Shown: positions 56,293 through 64,000, counted from the first letter of the stretch. The stretch is 64,000 nucleotides of DNA from an uncultured Methylobacter sp. (GCA_903832775.1 CAILCX010000158.1:1-64000); one strand, 5' to 3'. Translations and numbers: made by a program. The notes: generated by a model not told the origin, from the sequence alone.

Positions 56293-56711
56293 TTTTGTTT
56301 TGCGATACTTCTGCGCTAGTTAAACTCTACATTATTGAGGTGGGAAGCGAGGAGTTAAAAGCGCGGGTGTTGGAAGCCGAGGCTGTCGCAGTATGCCGAA
56401 TTGCGTGGGCAGAGGCTTTTGCTGCATTGTCCAGGCGCGCGCGGGAAGTGCCGGTAGATGCTTTAATTATTGAACAGGCCAAGGCAGCACTGGCGGCAGA
56501 TTGGCCGCACTTCGTGGTTTTGGACATTGACCAGGCATTGGTTGAGCGGGCGGGTGAATATGCCGATACTTTTGCGTTACGCGGCTATGACAGCGTCCAG
56601 CTAGCAGCAGCTTTTGAGACGGGGCGCATTTCGCAGTGTCAGATATTTTTTGCTTGCTTTGATACACGCTTAAATAAAGCAGCCAAGTTATTGGGCATGT
56701 TTTGTTTATAG
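56289..56711 (+). CDS. vapC: VapC-type PIN-domain toxin
   Basis: 140 residues, PIN ribonuclease. The acidic catalytic set is intact: Asp6 in FCDTSALVKLY, Glu in WAEAFAAL near 42, Asp in RGYDSVQLAAA near 98 and a fourth acidic in ACFDTRLNKAA. VapC toxins cut RNA, often initiator tRNA or rRNA. Coupled to the Phd-type antitoxin. The pair is bracketed by GT11 fragments and the two direct repeats. Confidence 0.86.
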   Translation: MILFCDTSALVKLYIIEVGSEELKARVLEAEAVAVCRIAWAEAFAALSRRAREVPVDALIIEQAKAALAADWPHFVVLDIDQALVERAGEYADTFALRGYDSVQLAAAFETGRISQCQIFFACFDTRLNKAAKLLGMFCL

Positions 56712-56776
56712 TTTTTAGCAATCAATTATAAAATTCCGATGGCATTTACTTTCATTACTAAGAGATCTGTATCAGC

Positions 56777-57149
56777 ATGGTAATAAGCAATATTATCGGC
56801 GGCTTAGGCAACCAGATGTTCCAATACGCAGCCGGCCGAGCTCTATCTTTGGAGCGTAGTGAGTCATTACATTTAGATGTTACCGGGTTTAATGGCTACG
56901 GACTGCACCAGGGATTTGAACTTTCTCGGGTTTTTATGTGCCCGTCAGAAATTGCTTAAAAAGCGGAAATACGCGATATTCTAGGTTGGCAGAATTTACC
57001 GGGTATTAAAAGAGTTTTAGCACGGCCTTCTATGGAAGTATTCCGACGCAATGGCTTTGTCGTTGAACCACACTAGCATTTTTGGCCTGAAATCAAGAAT
57101 GCTCCAAAAGCATGTTATTTGTCTGGCTACTGGCAATCCGAACAGAAAG
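56777..57149 (+). pseudogene. GT11 alpha-1,2-fucosyltransferase, decayed and truncated
   Basis: Begins IIGGLGNQMFQYAAGRALSL, the donor-binding start of glycosyltransferase family 11. The frame is stopped by TAA at 56957-56959 and TAG at 57074-57076, yet family-like sequence continues in the same frame (LGWQNLPGIKRVL; FWPEIKNAPKACYLSGYWQS) until it runs into repeat copy 2. Only about 124 of the usual roughly 290 residues remain. GT11 enzymes add fucose to surface sugars. Confidence 0.85.
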
Positions 57150-57229
57150 TAGTTAAGGAACCAAACATATAAAATTGAAAGCCCTGGTTAACGCCATTTG
57201 TGCAAATCAATCGAGTCTGACCCCATTGA
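57150..57229. repeat. Dispersed direct repeat, copy 2
   Basis: About 80 bp matching copy 1 at 55848-55923 in the same orientation, from TAGTTAAGGAACCAA to CCCCATTGA, with a 4-bp longer block before the end (AGTCTGACCCC). It cuts off the GT11 pseudogene. The 165 bp after it, up to rfbF, hold no gene and probably contain the rfbF promoter. Confidence 0.7.
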
Positions 57230-57394
57230 CTCATTCAGAGCCTTAAATCATTAATGCCAACACCAACAAAGATGATAAACTCCACATCTTTTTTGATCTG
57301 CATTAGGCTAAATTGTCGCGTTAAACAAACGACAAATTGAGCTTTCCCCTGTTATTTTATTTGAATATCCATTGATACTCGGAGCTACTAAAAG

Positions 57395-58165
57395 ATGAAA
57401 GCCATTATCCTTGCCGGCGGCTTAGGCACACGCATCAGCGAAGAGACCTCCACCCGGCCAAAGCCTATGGTTGAAATTGGTGGCAAGCCCATACTCTGGC
57501 ATATCATGAAAACCTATTCCGCCCATGGCATACATGAGTTTATTATTTGCTGTGGCTACAAAGGCTATGTCATTAAAGAATATTTTGCCAATTACTTTTT
57601 ACACATGTCTGATGTGACATTTGACATGCAAAGCAATCAAATGGAAGTACATCAACGTAACGCCGAGCCTTGGCGTGTCACGCTGATAGATACCGGTGAA
57701 GAAACGCTGACCGGGGGTCGCTTAAAGCGGGTAGAAAGTCATGTACTGAATGAAGAGGCCTTCTGCTTCACCTATGGCGATGGCGTCTCAGATATTGATA
57801 TATCAGCGCAAATTTCTTTTCATAAACAACATGGAAAACTTGCTACAGTGACTGCAGTACAACCGCCTGGACGCTATGGAGCTCTCGATATGAATGGAAA
57901 ATCCGTTCGCGGCTTTATTGAAAAACCGCAAGGAGATGGTGGATGGATTAACGGTGGATTCTTCGTGTTATCGCCAAAATGTATAGATTTGATAACTGAT
58001 GATAATTCTTCATGGGAAGGTGCACCATTAACATGTCTGGCTGCTCAAGGCGAATTAATGGCTTATGAGCATAGCGGCTTCTGGCAACCTATGGATACCC
58101 TTCGCGACAAAAATCATCTTGAAGAACTTTGGGCCAACGGAAAAGCGCCGTGGAAAATATGGTAA
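57395..58165 (+). CDS. rfbF: Glucose-1-phosphate cytidylyltransferase
   Basis: 256 residues. It makes CDP-glucose from CTP and glucose-1-phosphate. Nucleotide-binding [18 protein letters not shown] lies near residue 8-25, with IIAGGL-type start [20 protein letters not shown] and [16 protein letters not shown] precedes the ATG by about 9 bases. First gene of the intact CDP-sugar cassette; it overlaps rfbG by 7 bp. Confidence 0.95.
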   Translation: MKAIILAGGLGTRISEETSTRPKPMVEIGGKPILWHIMKTYSAHGIHEFIICCGYKGYVIKEYFANYFLHMSDVTFDMQSNQMEVHQRNAEPWRVTLIDTGEETLTGGRLKRVESHVLNEEAFCFTYGDGVSDIDISAQISFHKQHGKLATVTAVQPPGRYGALDMNGKSVRGFIEKPQGDGGWINGGFFVLSPKCIDLITDDNSSWEGAPLTCLAAQGELMAYEHSGFWQPMDTLRDKNHLEELWANGKAPWKIW

Positions 58166-59241
58166 CCCCTTCATTTTGGTCTGGTAAAGTTGTATTGCTA
58201 ACCGGCCATACAGGCTTTAAAGGCAGTTGGCTCGCTTTGTGGTTGCAGTCGATGGGAGCAAAAGTCATCGGCTATGCATTAGCTCCCCCCACAAACCCAA
58301 GCTTATTTGTTGCCGCAAATGTTACAGAAGGTATGGTAAGTATCGAATCAGATATACGCGACTTTGCATTACTTTTGGACGTATTTAAAAAATACGAACC
58401 TGAGATCGTCATACACATGGCTGCTCAACCTTTGGTACGTTACTCTTACGCTAATCCTATCGAAACCTATTCCACCAACGTAATGGGAACTGTGCATTTA
58501 CTGGAAGCAGCAAGGCTGACGAAGAGTGTGAAAGCCATCGTTAATGTGACCAGCGACAAATGCTATGAAAACCGCGAATGGGCCTGGGGTTATCGGGAAA
58601 TTGAACCGATGGGGGGCTACGATCCTTATAGTAACAGCAAAGGCTGCGCTGAACTGGTGGCATCCGCTTATCGAAGCTCTTACTTCAATCCCGGCAACTT
58701 TAGCGATCATGGCGTGGCATTAGCCTCTGCCAGAGCGGGTAATGTAATAGGCGGTGGCGACTGGGCGGAAGACAGACTGATTCCTGATATTATGCGTGCC
58801 ATCATACAAGGAAAACCGGTAAATATTCGCAACCCCCATGCAATTCGACCTTGGCAGCATGTGTTAGAGCCTTTATCAGGATATTTAATATTGGCTCAAA
58901 AGTTATTCGAGTATGGCTCGGTTTACGGAGAAGGCTGGAATTTTGGACCTAATGATGAAGACGCCAAACCGGTATCTTGGATAGTTAACCAGTTAACTTC
59001 GACTTGGGGGAATGACGCTAGCTGGATTCAGGATGATGGCAATCACCCACATGAAGCGCATTATTTAAAACTAGATTGTTCAAAAGCCAAAATGCGCTTG
59101 AATTGGCAACCGCGCTGGCATCTTGAAGAAACCCTGACAGCAATTGTTGACTGGCATCGCGCCCACCAAGCAGGTAAAAATATGCACAATTTTTCGTTAG
59201 ATCAAATACAGCAATTTATTCTCGTCAAGGACGGAGAGTGA
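58159..59241 (+). CDS. rfbG: CDP-glucose 4,6-dehydratase
   Basis: 360 residues from the ATG at 58159, which overlaps the rfbF stop; the frame from 58129 lies inside rfbF. SDR fold: [37 protein letters not shown] and [12 protein letters not shown] (catalytic Tyr/Lys). The product is CDP-4-keto-6-deoxyglucose. A 3' fragment of a paralogue lies at 52391-52690. The 134 bp up to the epimerase hold only a 28-codon unclassified frame. Confidence 0.95.
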   Translation: MVTPSFWSGKVVLLTGHTGFKGSWLALWLQSMGAKVIGYALAPPTNPSLFVAANVTEGMVSIESDIRDFALLLDVFKKYEPEIVIHMAAQPLVRYSYANPIETYSTNVMGTVHLLEAARLTKSVKAIVNVTSDKCYENREWAWGYREIEPMGGYDPYSNSKGCAELVASAYRSSYFNPGNFSDHGVALASARAGNVIGGGDWAEDRLIPDIMRAIIQGKPVNIRNPHAIRPWQHVLEPLSGYLILAQKLFEYGSVYGEGWNFGPNDEDAKPVSWIVNQLTSTWGNDASWIQDDGNHPHEAHYLKLDCSKAKMRLNWQPRWHLEETLTAIVDWHRAHQAGKNMHNFSLDQIQQFILVKDGE

Positions 59242-59375
59242 TTTGGATATTCCGGTTGCTACTAAGCAAGAGGTGACTTTGAATGCCGACTTTTCAAAGC
59301 TTGCCATAGTAGATACTTTTGAGATTTGAAAAATGACCGTAAACCTCGGCAACAAGAAAAACGAAGGACTTGCTT

Positions 59376-59936
59376 ATGCCTCGTTTTGACTTTATCAAGA
59401 CGCCCTTGGCTGGACTGACCTTGGTGCAGCGCAAAGCTATTGAAGATAGCCGTGGCTTTTTGTCGCGTTTTTATTGCGCCGAAGAATTTCGCGTAGCCGA
59501 CTTTAACAAACCCATTACCCAGATCAACCATACCCTAACCAGAAATAAAGGGGCAGTTCGAGGTTTGCATTTTCAAAATCCCCCGCATGCCGAAATCAAA
59601 CTGGTCAGTTGCTTGCAGGGCGAGGTATTTGATGTGGCTGTTGATCTGCGCCAAGACTCCCCCACTTTTTTGCAATGGCATGGTGTGGTATTATCTGCAC
59701 AGAATCGGCAAAGCCTGCTCATCCCGGAAGGATTTGCGCATGGTTTTCAGGCGCTAACTGAAGATTGCGAGTTAATTTATTTGCATACTGCAGCTTATCA
59801 CCCCGAAGCAGAAGGTGCGTTAAATGTTGCTGATCCAAGATTAAACATAGCTTGGCCACTTGCTATCACCGAGATTTCCGAAAGAGATCGTAACCACCAA
59901 TTGATTGAACAGGACTTTCAGGGAATGATCTTATGA
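59376..59936 (+). CDS. Sugar 3,5-epimerase, RmlC family
   Basis: 186 residues from the ATG at 59376, with AAGGA eight bases upstream; an in-frame TTG at 59370 is rejected. RmlC cupin motifs: EDSRGFLSRFYCAEEF, AVRGLHFQNPPHAEIKLVSC with the catalytic His, and LIPEGFAHGF. It differs clearly from RfbC at 18577 and belongs with the CDP-sugar genes, so it probably epimerises the 4-keto sugar made by RfbG at C3, C5 or both. It overlaps the methyltransferase gene by 4 bp. Confidence 0.88.
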   Translation: MPRFDFIKTPLAGLTLVQRKAIEDSRGFLSRFYCAEEFRVADFNKPITQINHTLTRNKGAVRGLHFQNPPHAEIKLVSCLQGEVFDVAVDLRQDSPTFLQWHGVVLSAQNRQSLLIPEGFAHGFQALTEDCELIYLHTAAYHPEAEGALNVADPRLNIAWPLAITEISERDRNHQLIEQDFQGMIL

Positions 59937-61156
59937 AGTGTCGCCATTGTCAGGCTGAGCTAACCATACCGTTGGTGGATTTGGGCTCAGCGCCTCCATC
60001 CAATGCGTATCTAACCCGACAAACACTGCATGCTCCAGAGAAATACTTTCCTTTACGAGTATTGGTTTGTACGCAATGCTGGTTAGTTCAGACCGAGGAT
60101 TACGCTCAGGCCGACGAACTGTTTAGCTCCGATTACGCCTATTTTTCTAGCACTTCAACTGGCTGGTTGGCTCATGCGGCAAAGTATGCAAAAAAAATGA
60201 CCCAGCAGTTGCAGCTAACTCAAGACAGCCTGGTTATTGAGATTGCCTCCAATGATGGTTATCTTCTCAAAAATTTTGTGGCCGCCGGTATTCCTTGTTT
60301 AGGTATCGAACCGACTGACAGTACTGCCTCGGCTTCTGAAAAACTCGGCATTCCAGTTATCCGCGAGTTTTTTGGCGAACAACTTGGCAAACGGCTAGCT
60401 GCCACGGGCAAACAGGCCAATCTTATCGCCGGCAACAATGTTTTTGCCCATGTGCCAGATATTAACGACTTTACCCTGGGACTAAAAGCGGCACTAAAAC
60501 CTGACGGAACTATCACGCTTGAATTCCCTCATTTGAAGCGGTTGCTTGAGCACACTCAGTTCGACACCATCTATCACGAACATTTTTCTTATTTGTCGCT
60601 TTATACAGTCGAGCGCATTTTCAAGTCGGCTGGCTTACGCGTTTGGGATGTCGAAGAATTACCTACTCATGGTGGTAGTTTACGAATTTATAGCTGTCAT
60701 GATCAAGACCCTCGTCAGAATTCCCCTAGAGTTAAGGCATTACTGACAGAAGAAGAAATAAATGGCCTGCAAACAATTGCTACCTACCAATATTTTCAGG
60801 ACAAAGCAGATAGAATCAAAGATGACCTTTTAATTTTTCTGATTGAACAAAAAAGAGCGGGCAATAAAGTAGCGGCCTACGGCGCAGCGGCAAAAGGAAA
60901 CACACTGCTAAATTATGCTGGAGTTAAGCCTGACTTGTTACCGTTTGTTTGCGATGCCGCTGAAGCCAAACAGGGTAAGTTTATGCCAGGTAGCCATATA
61001 CCAATTCTGGCACCGACGGCATTGATTGAGCAGCGCCCTGATTTTTTGGTGATCCTGCCCTGGAATATTGCCGCCGAAGTTAAGCAACAAAATGCACATT
61101 TGGCAGAATTGGGTACACAATTTGTCACAGCAGTACCAAGGTTGGAAGTGATATGA
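59933..61156 (+). CDS. NDP-hexose C-methyltransferase, TylC3-like
   Basis: 407 residues. The N-terminal zinc domain has Cys3, Cys6, Cys46 and Cys49 (CRHC and CTQC); the middle is a SAM-dependent methyltransferase (IEIASNDGYLLKNF, YHEHFSYLS); the C-terminal domain contains AYGAAAKGNTLLNYAG. This layout matches C-3 methyltransferases of branched-chain sugars. It overlaps the epimerase upstream (ATGA) and the MNT gene downstream (ATGA). It suggests the cassette product carries a methyl branch. Confidence 0.88.
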   Translation: MKCRHCQAELTIPLVDLGSAPPSNAYLTRQTLHAPEKYFPLRVLVCTQCWLVQTEDYAQADELFSSDYAYFSSTSTGWLAHAAKYAKKMTQQLQLTQDSLVIEIASNDGYLLKNFVAAGIPCLGIEPTDSTASASEKLGIPVIREFFGEQLGKRLAATGKQANLIAGNNVFAHVPDINDFTLGLKAALKPDGTITLEFPHLKRLLEHTQFDTIYHEHFSYLSLYTVERIFKSAGLRVWDVEELPTHGGSLRIYSCHDQDPRQNSPRVKALLTEEEINGLQTIATYQYFQDKADRIKDDLLIFLIEQKRAGNKVAAYGAAAKGNTLLNYAGVKPDLLPFVCDAAEAKQGKFMPGSHIPILAPTALIEQRPDFLVILPWNIAAEVKQQNAHLAELGTQFVTAVPRLEVI

Positions 61157-61560
61157 TCAAAAAACAGGCTAAACATAACTTGAAAATGTTAAGGCAATGC
61201 CTATTAAAAATGCCACAGCTTGAGCTGGCTATATTAATAGGCAGTCAAGTTAATGGTAAAACGCATGCCAAAAGCGATTGGGATATTGCAATTCGTTGGC
61301 ATCGTCAGCCTGAAGTCAGCATAATTACAACATTGTCACAAACAGAAACTTTACGGCGAAACTTAGCGCAGTTACTTAAAGTAACAGAAGACAAAGTAGA
61401 CTTGATTGACTTGACTAATGCACGACTCACCATGCGTGCCGTAGTCGCCGAAGAAGGTATTGTACTTAAAGGCGAAGAGTCACTGGCTTGGCATTATTTT
61501 TTACAGCGTACTTGGCGTGAGCTGGAAGAACATTACTGGAATCAGTGTTATGCGGCTTGA
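61153..61560 (+). CDS. MNT-type nucleotidyltransferase antitoxin (pair 2)
   Basis: 135 residues. GSX10DXD reads GSQVNGKTHAKSDWDIAI, the MntA form of the minimal nucleotidyltransferase fold, with VDLIDL as the third acidic strand. Its ATG overlaps the stop of the methyltransferase gene, so it may be translated from the sugar operon. It overlaps the HEPT gene by 11 bp. Only distantly like the MNT proteins at 53901 and 62195. Confidence 0.87.
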   Translation: MIKKQAKHNLKMLRQCLLKMPQLELAILIGSQVNGKTHAKSDWDIAIRWHRQPEVSIITTLSQTETLRRNLAQLLKVTEDKVDLIDLTNARLTMRAVVAEEGIVLKGEESLAWHYFLQRTWRELEEHYWNQCYAA

Positions 61561-61969
61561 TTTATACCATGCAGAATGTTGCCGTATAGCAGATGAGCAA
61601 AGTGAGTTGCTACAAGAAGCCAGACAAAAAATAATCGCCAAGCAATTACTTACCAAGCTTGAACAAAATGGCGCATTGCACGGATTGCAAATATTGATTG
61701 AGAATGCCATCGGTAAAGCTAAAAATTTATTAAAAGCATCAGGTGGATCAGTACCTGTTTCGGCTTACGACAGCTTTGCCAGTCTACATATTCAAAAAAA
61801 AATAACCGATGTGCAACTTCAACAATGGAACGCAGCAATTGGCCTGCGCAACCGTATTGTCCATGAATATATGAACGTTGATATGCCAGTGGTATTTGCG
61901 TTGGTAGAACAACAAGGCTATCAGTTTATCGTAGACTTTCTACGTCAACCGATCTCAACACAACAATGA
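61550..61969 (+). CDS. HEPT-type toxin (pair 2)
   Basis: 139 residues from the ATG at 61550, inside the last codons of the MNT gene; a longer frame from 61460 is rejected because it would lie mostly within MNT. The RX4HXY motif is intact as RNRIVHEYMN. The chain is helical, with AYDSFASLHIQKKI in the middle as in DUF86/HepT. Likely an RNase silenced by its MNT partner. Confidence 0.87.
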   Translation: MRLDLYHAECCRIADEQSELLQEARQKIIAKQLLTKLEQNGALHGLQILIENAIGKAKNLLKASGGSVPVSAYDSFASLHIQKKITDVQLQQWNAAIGLRNRIVHEYMNVDMPVVFALVEQQGYQFIVDFLRQPISTQQ

Positions 61970-61983
61970 GGATATACATCCGG

Positions 61984-62128
61984 CTCGTTCCCAAACTTCA
62001 GCTTGGGAATGTAGTCTTGGAAGCTCTAGCTTCCAGTCACATGCAAACATTGATGTCTACGTAGGTTCTTGGGCACACGAAGCTAGAGCTTCGGGCATCG
62101 CATTACCAAGCTGGAGCTTGGGAACGAG
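61984..62128. repeat. 145-bp palindromic element with inverted ends
   Basis: Perfect 11-bp inverted ends, CTCGTTCCCAA at 61984-61994 and TTGGGAACGAG at 62118-62128, enclose hairpins built on the core AAGCTNNAGCTT: 62018-62035, 62078-62093 and 62106-62121, plus TTCCCAA/TTGGGAA at 61988-62009. No ORF is inside. The ends match the element at 27255-27352. It looks like a non-autonomous, REP- or MITE-like element, and it sits directly against the remnant of an MNT gene. Confidence 0.75.
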
Positions 62129-62129
62129 C

Positions 62130-62198
62130 AAAATCAAATTCCTCGAACAGAAAATTGATGTTGTTTTTGCTGAAGATGAAAACAGAGGTGACTCATGA
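62130..62198 (+). pseudogene. MNT gene 3' remnant
   Basis: Twenty-two codons, KIKFLEQKIDVVFAEDENRG then DS and TGA at 62196-62198, resemble the end of the MNT protein at 53901 (KIGEQKIDVILAVDKNR). The start of the gene is missing where the palindromic element ends at 62128. The stop overlaps the ATG of the next MNT gene (ATGA), as toxin and antitoxin starts usually do, so the downstream gene may reuse the remnant's coupling site. Confidence 0.65.
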
Positions 62199-62494
62199 GA
62201 TTAACAACAGAACAAATTGCAGTAATCAAACAGAAAACAGCCTTGATATTTGGTGAAGATGCGCGAGTTTTTTTGTTCGGCAGTCGCGTTGATGACACAA
62301 AAAAAGGCGGCGATATTGATCTGTTTATTGATTTACCCAATCAAATAGAGCGCCCCACTGCAAAGATACTGTATTTGAACGGTTTATTACAGCAAGTATT
62401 GGGGGTGCAAAAAATTGATATTATTTTTTACACACCGTCTTATGATTGGCAGCCTATTCATACCGCAGCAAAAGAGACAGGTATTCTTTTATGA
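62195..62494 (+). CDS. MNT-type nucleotidyltransferase antitoxin (pair 3)
   Basis: 99 residues. GSX9DXD reads GSRVDDTKKGGDIDLFI, third acidic strand KIDIIFY. The N-terminal MRLTTEQIAVIKQ and the motif are close to pair 1 (MRLTAYEVNAIKES, GSRVDDEKKGGDIDL), so pairs 1 and 3 are probably related by duplication. Overlaps its HEPT gene by 4 bp. Ribosome site GAGGTGA. Confidence 0.87.
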   Translation: MRLTTEQIAVIKQKTALIFGEDARVFLFGSRVDDTKKGGDIDLFIDLPNQIERPTAKILYLNGLLQQVLGVQKIDIIFYTPSYDWQPIHTAAKETGILL

Positions 62495-62985
62495 ACAATG
62501 ACAAATTGCGATTTTTGCAAATTACGCAGTTAGTCGAAAAAGAAACACACCATTTACAGCAAATAATACAGCGGTTTTTTGAATCTCAAGACCTTATTAC
62601 CTTAGAATGGTTACAGAGCAAATTGGAACAAGCTGAAGGTATTGATCAACTTGAGTCGTTTTCGGCAAAGTTTTCACGCTTACAGGATACATTAGGCGAT
62701 AAACTGTTGCCGTTGTTTTTGAGGTTATCTGCTGAACCTATAGGCACGGCTATAGAAAACTTATACCGCGCAGAAAAACTTGGTTTAATCATAGATACAG
62801 CGCAGTGGCTGGGTGCAAGGCAACTACGAAACTTTTTAATCCATGAATATATAGAAGATTTAACTGTTTTATTAGAATCGTTAGAACAAGCCAGAGAAAT
62901 GAGCATTATCCTGATAAATACTGCAAACGCGATAAAGGCTTATGCTAAAAAAATTGGTATTGATAAAGTCGACGATAATAAATGA
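62491..62985 (+). CDS. HEPT-type toxin (pair 3)
   Basis: 164 residues from the ATG at 62491 (ATGA overlap with MNT); the frame from 62446 is rejected. RX4HXY is intact as RNFLIHEYIED near residue 110. SFSAKFSRLQDTLGDKLLPL matches the like-placed FRFAKLQDAMGEKLFILL of the HEPT protein at 54185, supporting a shared origin of pairs 1 and 3. Confidence 0.86.
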   Translation: MNNDKLRFLQITQLVEKETHHLQQIIQRFFESQDLITLEWLQSKLEQAEGIDQLESFSAKFSRLQDTLGDKLLPLFLRLSAEPIGTAIENLYRAEKLGLIIDTAQWLGARQLRNFLIHEYIEDLTVLLESLEQAREMSIILINTANAIKAYAKKIGIDKVDDNK

Positions 62986-63046
62986 GTCTTAATCGAAATA
63001 TCCATCTGCGTAGGCTACATGTTTTTCGTAACCCAATATTTTTCCA

Positions 63047-63199
63047 CATGGTTTGATCTTGTATGTTCGGCAGGTTAATGTCAGTTCTGACTTGGGAACT
63101 ATTGTATGGCCGAATGGTGCCGATGTGTGTCCGGACGTTTTGTATTCCTTTGCCTCTGGGCAACCCATTGTTATTAATGAGGAACATGTTTTTAACTAA
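63047..63199 (+). pseudogene. DUF2442 C-terminal remnant
   Basis: A frame without a start reads YVRQVNVSSDLGTIVWPNGA then DVCPDVLYSFASG and ends at TAA 63197-63199. The DLGTIVWPNGAD-PDVLY block is the hallmark end of DUF2442, small proteins often paired with toxin-like genes. The usual N-terminal half (about 40 residues) is missing or scrambled upstream. The rest of 62986-63254 holds nothing else recognised. Confidence 0.65.
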
Positions 63200-63254
63200 A
63201 ATTGCTACAATAACAGTTCTTCCACTGAAAATACGCATCTCGAAATCATATTGA

Positions 63255-64000
63255 ATGAAACCCCGTATCCATTACACCAAGCCGTCCATAACAGAACTAG
63301 AAGTTCGTTACGCCACCGATGCCGCCGCTAATGGCTGGGGAGAACACTGTTACGACTACATCAATCGCTTTGAAGAGGCTTTTAAAGTCCATCTGGGCGT
63401 CAAGTTCGCCATTGCGACATCAAGTTGCACTGGCGCATTGCACATCGGCATGGCGGCATTGGGTATTGGCCCTGACGATGAAGTCATCATGGCAGATACC
63501 AACTGGATTGCCTCTGCCGCCCCCATCACCTACCTTGGTGCAACACCGGTCTTTGTCGATATTCTCCCTGATTCTTGGTGTCTTGATCCAGAGTTAGTCG
63601 AACAGGCCATTACCCCTCGTACCAAGGCAATTGTCGCTGTTCATTTGTACGGTAATCTTTGTGATATGGATAAACTACTCGCCATTGGTGAAAAGTATGG
63701 GATCCCAGTCATAGAGGACGCCGCTGAAGCGATTGGCTCTATCTATCACGGCAAACGTGCAGGCTCGATGGGTAAGTTCGGCGCTTTTTCATTTCATGGC
63801 ACTAAAACACTCACAACCGGTGAGGGTGGGATTTTCGTCACCAATGATCCAGAGCTCTATGAGCATGTACTTACGCTAAGCAATCATGGACGAGCACGCG
63901 GACAGACCAAGCAGTTTTGGCCGGATATGATTGGGTTTAAGTATAAAATGTCAAATATACAGGCTGCGATTGGTTGCGCGCAGATGGAACGGATTGAAGA
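63255..64000 (+). CDS. DegT/DnrJ/EryC1/StrS aminotransferase, partial
   Basis: 248 codons from the ATG at 63255, open to the window edge, so the C-terminal part is missing. PLP-dependent sugar aminotransferase: SSCTGALHIGMAALGIGPDD, VHLYGNLCDM, VIEDAAEAIGS and the Schiff-base Lys184 in FHGTKTLTTGEGG. It most resembles perosamine-synthase-type enzymes that place an amino group at C4 of a 4-keto-6-deoxy sugar. It is a different branch from the RfbH remnant. Probably the continuation of the sugar locus, separated from it by the MNT/HEPT genes. Confidence 0.9.
   Translation, partial: MKPRIHYTKPSITELEVRYATDAAANGWGEHCYDYINRFEEAFKVHLGVKFAIATSSCTGALHIGMAALGIGPDDEVIMADTNWIASAAPITYLGATPVFVDILPDSWCLDPELVEQAITPRTKAIVAVHLYGNLCDMDKLLAIGEKYGIPVIEDAAEAIGSIYHGKRAGSMGKFGAFSFHGTKTLTTGEGGIFVTNDPELYEHVLTLSNHGRARGQTKQFWPDMIGFKYKMSNIQAAIGCAQMERIE

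Noticed and set aside
59243-59329. 28-codon frame between rfbG and the epimerase
   Set aside because: Too short, TTG start, no ribosome site or family; could be a remnant but nothing supports it.
61984-62128. Repeated AAGCTNNAGCTT cores considered as a CRISPR or attenuator
   Set aside because: Spacing is irregular and the whole is enclosed by inverted ends; a palindromic mobile-type element fits better.

Overview
The window looks like a chromosomal segment of a moderately AT-rich gammaproteobacterium. Gene order matches E. coli-type gammaproteobacteria at several places: rhlB/trxA/rho, mutY-yggX, nudE/yrfG, rpsU-yqeY-dnaG-rpoD and hisBHAFIE-tatABC. Overall protein style suggests a Methylococcales-like methanotroph, but no methane-oxidation gene is present, so that lineage call is inference only.

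Layout. Positions 1-341 are AT-rich, non-coding and hold a cluster of DnaA-box-like 9-mers, possibly part of a replication origin. 342-8183 is a MoxR/Bat operon (AAA+ ATPase, DUF58, DUF4381, two von Willebrand A proteins, BatD) with a PfkB sugar kinase lodged inside it. 8235-14145 carries housekeeping genes: nudE, yrfG, rhlB, trxA, rho, yggX, mutY. A decayed periplasmic beta-carbonic anhydrase and a small membrane protein follow. 15632-19122 is a complete dTDP-L-rhamnose set (rfbBDAC). 19136-24702 is tsaD, then the macromolecular synthesis operon rpsU-yqeY-dnaG-rpoD, then a CAU-anticodon tRNA. 24769-28229 is the activated-methyl cycle (metK, ahcY, metF). Next come Uma2, bioA, rsmE, a CPBP protease and a large GGDEF/EAL protein. 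35743-40670, on the minus strand, is hisBHAFIE-tatABC. 40992-52283 is mixed housekeeping and signalling: FapA, SemiSWEET, VOC, Bcp, RdgC, TauE/SafE, Cca, a MASE1/CHASE hybrid kinase and YajQ.

From 52391 to the right edge the window becomes accessory DNA. It mixes remnants of a CDP-sugar locus (an rfbG 3' end, an rfbH with its middle deleted), toxin-antitoxin modules (PemK-like, Phd/PIN, three HEPT/MNT pairs) with broken copies of the same families, a PD-(D/E)XK Rpn nuclease, fragments of a GT11 fucosyltransferase, and two kinds of dispersed repeat. Within it lies an apparently intact nucleotide-sugar cassette: rfbF, rfbG, a 3,5-epimerase, a C-methyltransferase, then a DegT-family aminotransferase cut by the window end. 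That set would make a branched or amino 6-deoxy sugar for a surface polysaccharide. The most notable single object is an ORF in which a PemK/MazF-type toxin reads in frame into the N-terminal part of RfbH.

All calls come from reading the sequence and from remembered family features; no database search was run.
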